Shown here piece by piece: positions 62,458 through 64,000 of a stretch of DNA of 64,000 bases; the stretch's first letter is position 1; each line of letters starts with the position of its first letter. The translations under genes were made by a program, and so were the position numbers. The DNA lies in assembly GCA_964461715.1 (NCBI GenBank), contig CAYWVR010000004.1:76034-140033 (forward strand), in the 5' to 3' direction. The notes under the pieces are model-generated. The model was not told where the DNA came from and made no database searches. It saw only the letters and a program-made list of their open reading frames with translations. This DNA is from CAYWVR01 sp964461715. Its GTDB lineage: Bacteria; Planctomycetota; Phycisphaerae; FEN-1346.

Positions 62458-63836
62458 CGCGCCGCCCGCCGTCTGCGTCGCGACCAGACCCAAGCCCCGG
62501 TGGCCGCGGGAACGAGGAGCAGGACCCAGCCCGAGCCGAGGCAGAGGCCCTTGCCCGCGACGATCAGCGTGTCCGGCAGCTTCTCCTTCAGCGCGGCGAC
62601 GCGCTCGGGCTCCTTGGCGCTGACCTTCTGCGAGAGGACCAACAGGTCGAGGCCCTTGAGCTGCTCCAGCCCCGAGGGAAGGGCCGCCGCGTCCTCGCTC
62701 GGAATGACGAAGAGGGCCCGCAGCTTCTCGATGCCCGCCAGCGGGGCCACGTCCGTCACCCCTTCCGCGCCCTGGAGCTCGACGGCCACGAGGTCCGGAT
62801 GCGCGGCCACGGCCTTCGCGAAAGCCTCCTGGGTGATGGCGGGCGGGACGCTGAGCCACCCGAGAGGCAGCTTCGCGACCGGGGTGAGGTCCGCGACGCC
62901 CTCGCATCCCGCGAGCGAAAGGACCTGGAGCTTCTCGATCTTCGCGGTTGCCTCGAAGTTCGGCACGGGCATGCCGAGCAGCACCAGTTCCTCGGCGCCC
63001 GCGAGGCGATCCAGAGCGTCGGTCTGGAGCGGCGTTTCGTTGGCGAGGAGGGCGCCGAAGGCCTTGAGGCCGGTCGGCAGGTGGTCCGTCTGCGGCAGGC
63101 CGCCCACGACGATCAGGCGCTCGAGGGCCTTGAGGTCCGCCAGCCACGGGGCCGGGCGGGGACGCGTCGGATGCCCCTCCTCCTCGACGGGCTTCAGGCC
63201 GGTGATGAGGACGCGGAGGGCGGCGAGGACGTCGCGGTCCCGATGCTCCGACTCCAGGAGGTCCGCTTCCTCGCAGAAGAGGAGTCCCGGCCGCGCGCCC
63301 GCCAGGAGGGCCCACGTTGCGGCGGGGCCGCCCGGGGCGTTGCCGTTCAACATGAGATCGACGGTCGGCCGGGCGACGAGGACCCGCTTGAGGGCGGGTT
63401 GCTCGGCTTCGCCAAGGGCCGTCTGGACAAGCCGCAGGGCCCTGAGGTCCTCCTCGGAGGCGGCCGCGACCCAGGCGCGTCCGTCCTCCCGCGCGAGGTC
63501 GACGACGACGGCCTTGCCCGAGAGGAGAAGCCTCCCGCCCTCCTTGCGGAGCTCGAGGGTTTCGCCGTCCTCGGCGCGGTAGCGGAAGGCGAGGTCCGGA
63601 CCTCCCGAGTCCCGGCCGGGCCATTCGCCGAAGACGACGAGGTCGCCCCCACGGGCGACGAGACCGCCGGGGGTTCCTTCCTCGGCCACCGACCGCGAGA
63701 AGGGGGCGAGGAAGTAGTTGTAGGCGCGCCCCACGCCGGTGAACCGGACGACGTGCATCTTGCCGGCCGCGCCGGCGGCGCTTGCGCCAAGGACCGTCGT
63801 CGCCAGGACCGTCAGGACCTGCATCGTGCGCGTCAT
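62454..63836 (-). CDS. Secreted or membrane-anchored leucine-repeat-like protein
   Basis: 460 aa from the ATG at 63836, chosen because GGGGAGA lies seven bases upstream. A signal peptide (MTRTMQVLTVLATTVLGASAAGA) is followed by a first domain (about 25-180). Residues about 240-420 show irregular leucine-rich repeats (IEKLQVLSLAGCEGVADLTPV, GLEQLKGLDLLVLSQ). The C terminus has a membrane segment (SGWVLLLVPAATGAWVWS) and RRRRR, so it may be anchored from the outside. It overlaps the CPBP protease gene, suggesting the two act together. Confidence 0.75.
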   Translation of the reverse strand: MTRTMQVLTVLATTVLGASAAGAAGKMHVVRFTGVGRAYNYFLAPFSRSVAEEGTPGGLVARGGDLVVFGEWPGRDSGGPDLAFRYRAEDGETLELRKEGGRLLLSGKAVVVDLAREDGRAWVAAASEEDLRALRLVQTALGEAEQPALKRVLVARPTVDLMLNGNAPGGPAATWALLAGARPGLLFCEEADLLESEHRDRDVLAALRVLITGLKPVEEEGHPTRPRPAPWLADLKALERLIVVGGLPQTDHLPTGLKAFGALLANETPLQTDALDRLAGAEELVLLGMPVPNFEATAKIEKLQVLSLAGCEGVADLTPVAKLPLGWLSVPPAITQEAFAKAVAAHPDLVAVELQGAEGVTDVAPLAGIEKLRALFVIPSEDAAALPSGLEQLKGLDLLVLSQKVSAKEPERVAALKEKLPDTLIVAGKGLCLGSGWVLLLVPAATGAWVWSRRRRRAAR

Positions 63837-63916
63837 GGCCTGTCTCCCCGTCCGAGACCCGCGTATCGGCATCCATGATAGTCGGACGGGGGCTGTGGCC
63901 GCAAGCGCTTCGCCGC

Positions 63917-63984
63917 GCCGCCAAGGTCGGGTGGCATGGCCACCTAAGAGGCGTCGGGCCGCCAAGGTGGGGTGGCATGGCCAC
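63917..63984. repeat. Two direct copies of a 27-bp repeat
   Basis: GCCGCCAAGGTCGGGTGGCATGGCCAC occurs at 63917-63943 and, with one change, at 63958-63984 (copies described by their ends: GCCGCCAAGGT and GGTGGCATGGCCAC). The start-to-start spacing is 41 bases. The core GTGGC-ATG-GCCAC is self-complementary. A further hairpin GGCCACG/CGTGGCC (63979-64000) overlaps the second copy. No more copies are visible because the window ends here. Confidence 0.7.
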
Positions 63985-64000
63985 GCCGTATCGCGTGGCC

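Overview
The window is a GC-rich bacterial contig carrying about 52 protein genes. I found no rRNA or tRNA gene, CRISPR array or intact insertion sequence. Three secreted proteins end in a PEP-CTERM signal. There is a type II secretion-like pseudopilin operon containing a lamin-tail domain, an anti-sigma/ECF pair, and many GTG and TTG starts beside strong Shine-Dalgarno sites. Together these suggest a Planctomycetota (Phycisphaerae-like) genome, probably a metagenome bin. That placement is inference from style, not from a marker gene. A run of exactly 100 N at 55593-55692 marks a scaffold gap inside a regulator gene.

Layout. 1-2.7 kb: hydrogenase maturation (hypF, hypC, minus strand). 2.8-8.6 kb: two PEP-CTERM proteins around a zinc-ribbon membrane protein and an ECF sigma/anti-sigma pair. 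8.7-12.5 kb: a histidine kinase and a receiver-HD-GYP response regulator. 12.8-23.4 kb: an eleven-gene secretion/pilus operon (GspE, F, G, H, I, J, K, L, M, a PilP/GspC-like protein, GspD). 23.5-24.7 kb: a second HD-GYP protein facing the operon. 24.7-25.8 kb: a 1.1 kb gene-free stretch with repeats and palindromes. 25.8-29.8 kb: mlaE-mlaF-mlaD, proC and a pterin dehydratase. 29.8-36.2 kb: a GalT-like transferase, a glycogen-synthase-like glycosyltransferase, hemC with a TauE-like exporter, and a nucleoside-sugar epimerase-like protein. 36.5-42.6 kb: a HEAT-repeat protein, a long leader region, rny, ymdB-like, apgM and a Mut7-C nuclease. 42.8-45.1 kb: PAS-PAS-GGDEF-HD-GYP. 45.3-50.7 kb: an iron-type ABC transporter divergent from an enolase-superfamily enzyme. 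50.7-55.1 kb: a tiny basic protein, rnc, a membrane protein and gyrA. 55.3-58.5 kb: a XylR-type regulator, a golvesin-like PEP-CTERM protein and a GH130 phosphorylase. 58.8-63.8 kb: nadE, an MFS transporter, a CPBP protease and a leucine-repeat-like secreted protein.

How parts work together. The secretion operon is bracketed by c-di-GMP phosphodiesterase genes, so its control by c-di-GMP is plausible. Its GspJ-position pseudopilin carries a lamin-tail domain that is itself interrupted by a jelly-roll-like module, which is the most unusual protein here. Several genes (fbpC-like, the enolase-superfamily gene, nadE, the GalT-like gene and the ECF sigma gene) have a -10-like hexamer, or for the sigma gene an ECF-type CGTC, 6-7 nt before the ATG and no Shine-Dalgarno site. 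This implies leaderless transcripts mixed with ordinary Shine-Dalgarno-led genes. Promoters of the form TTGNNN-N17-TANNNT recur across the window.
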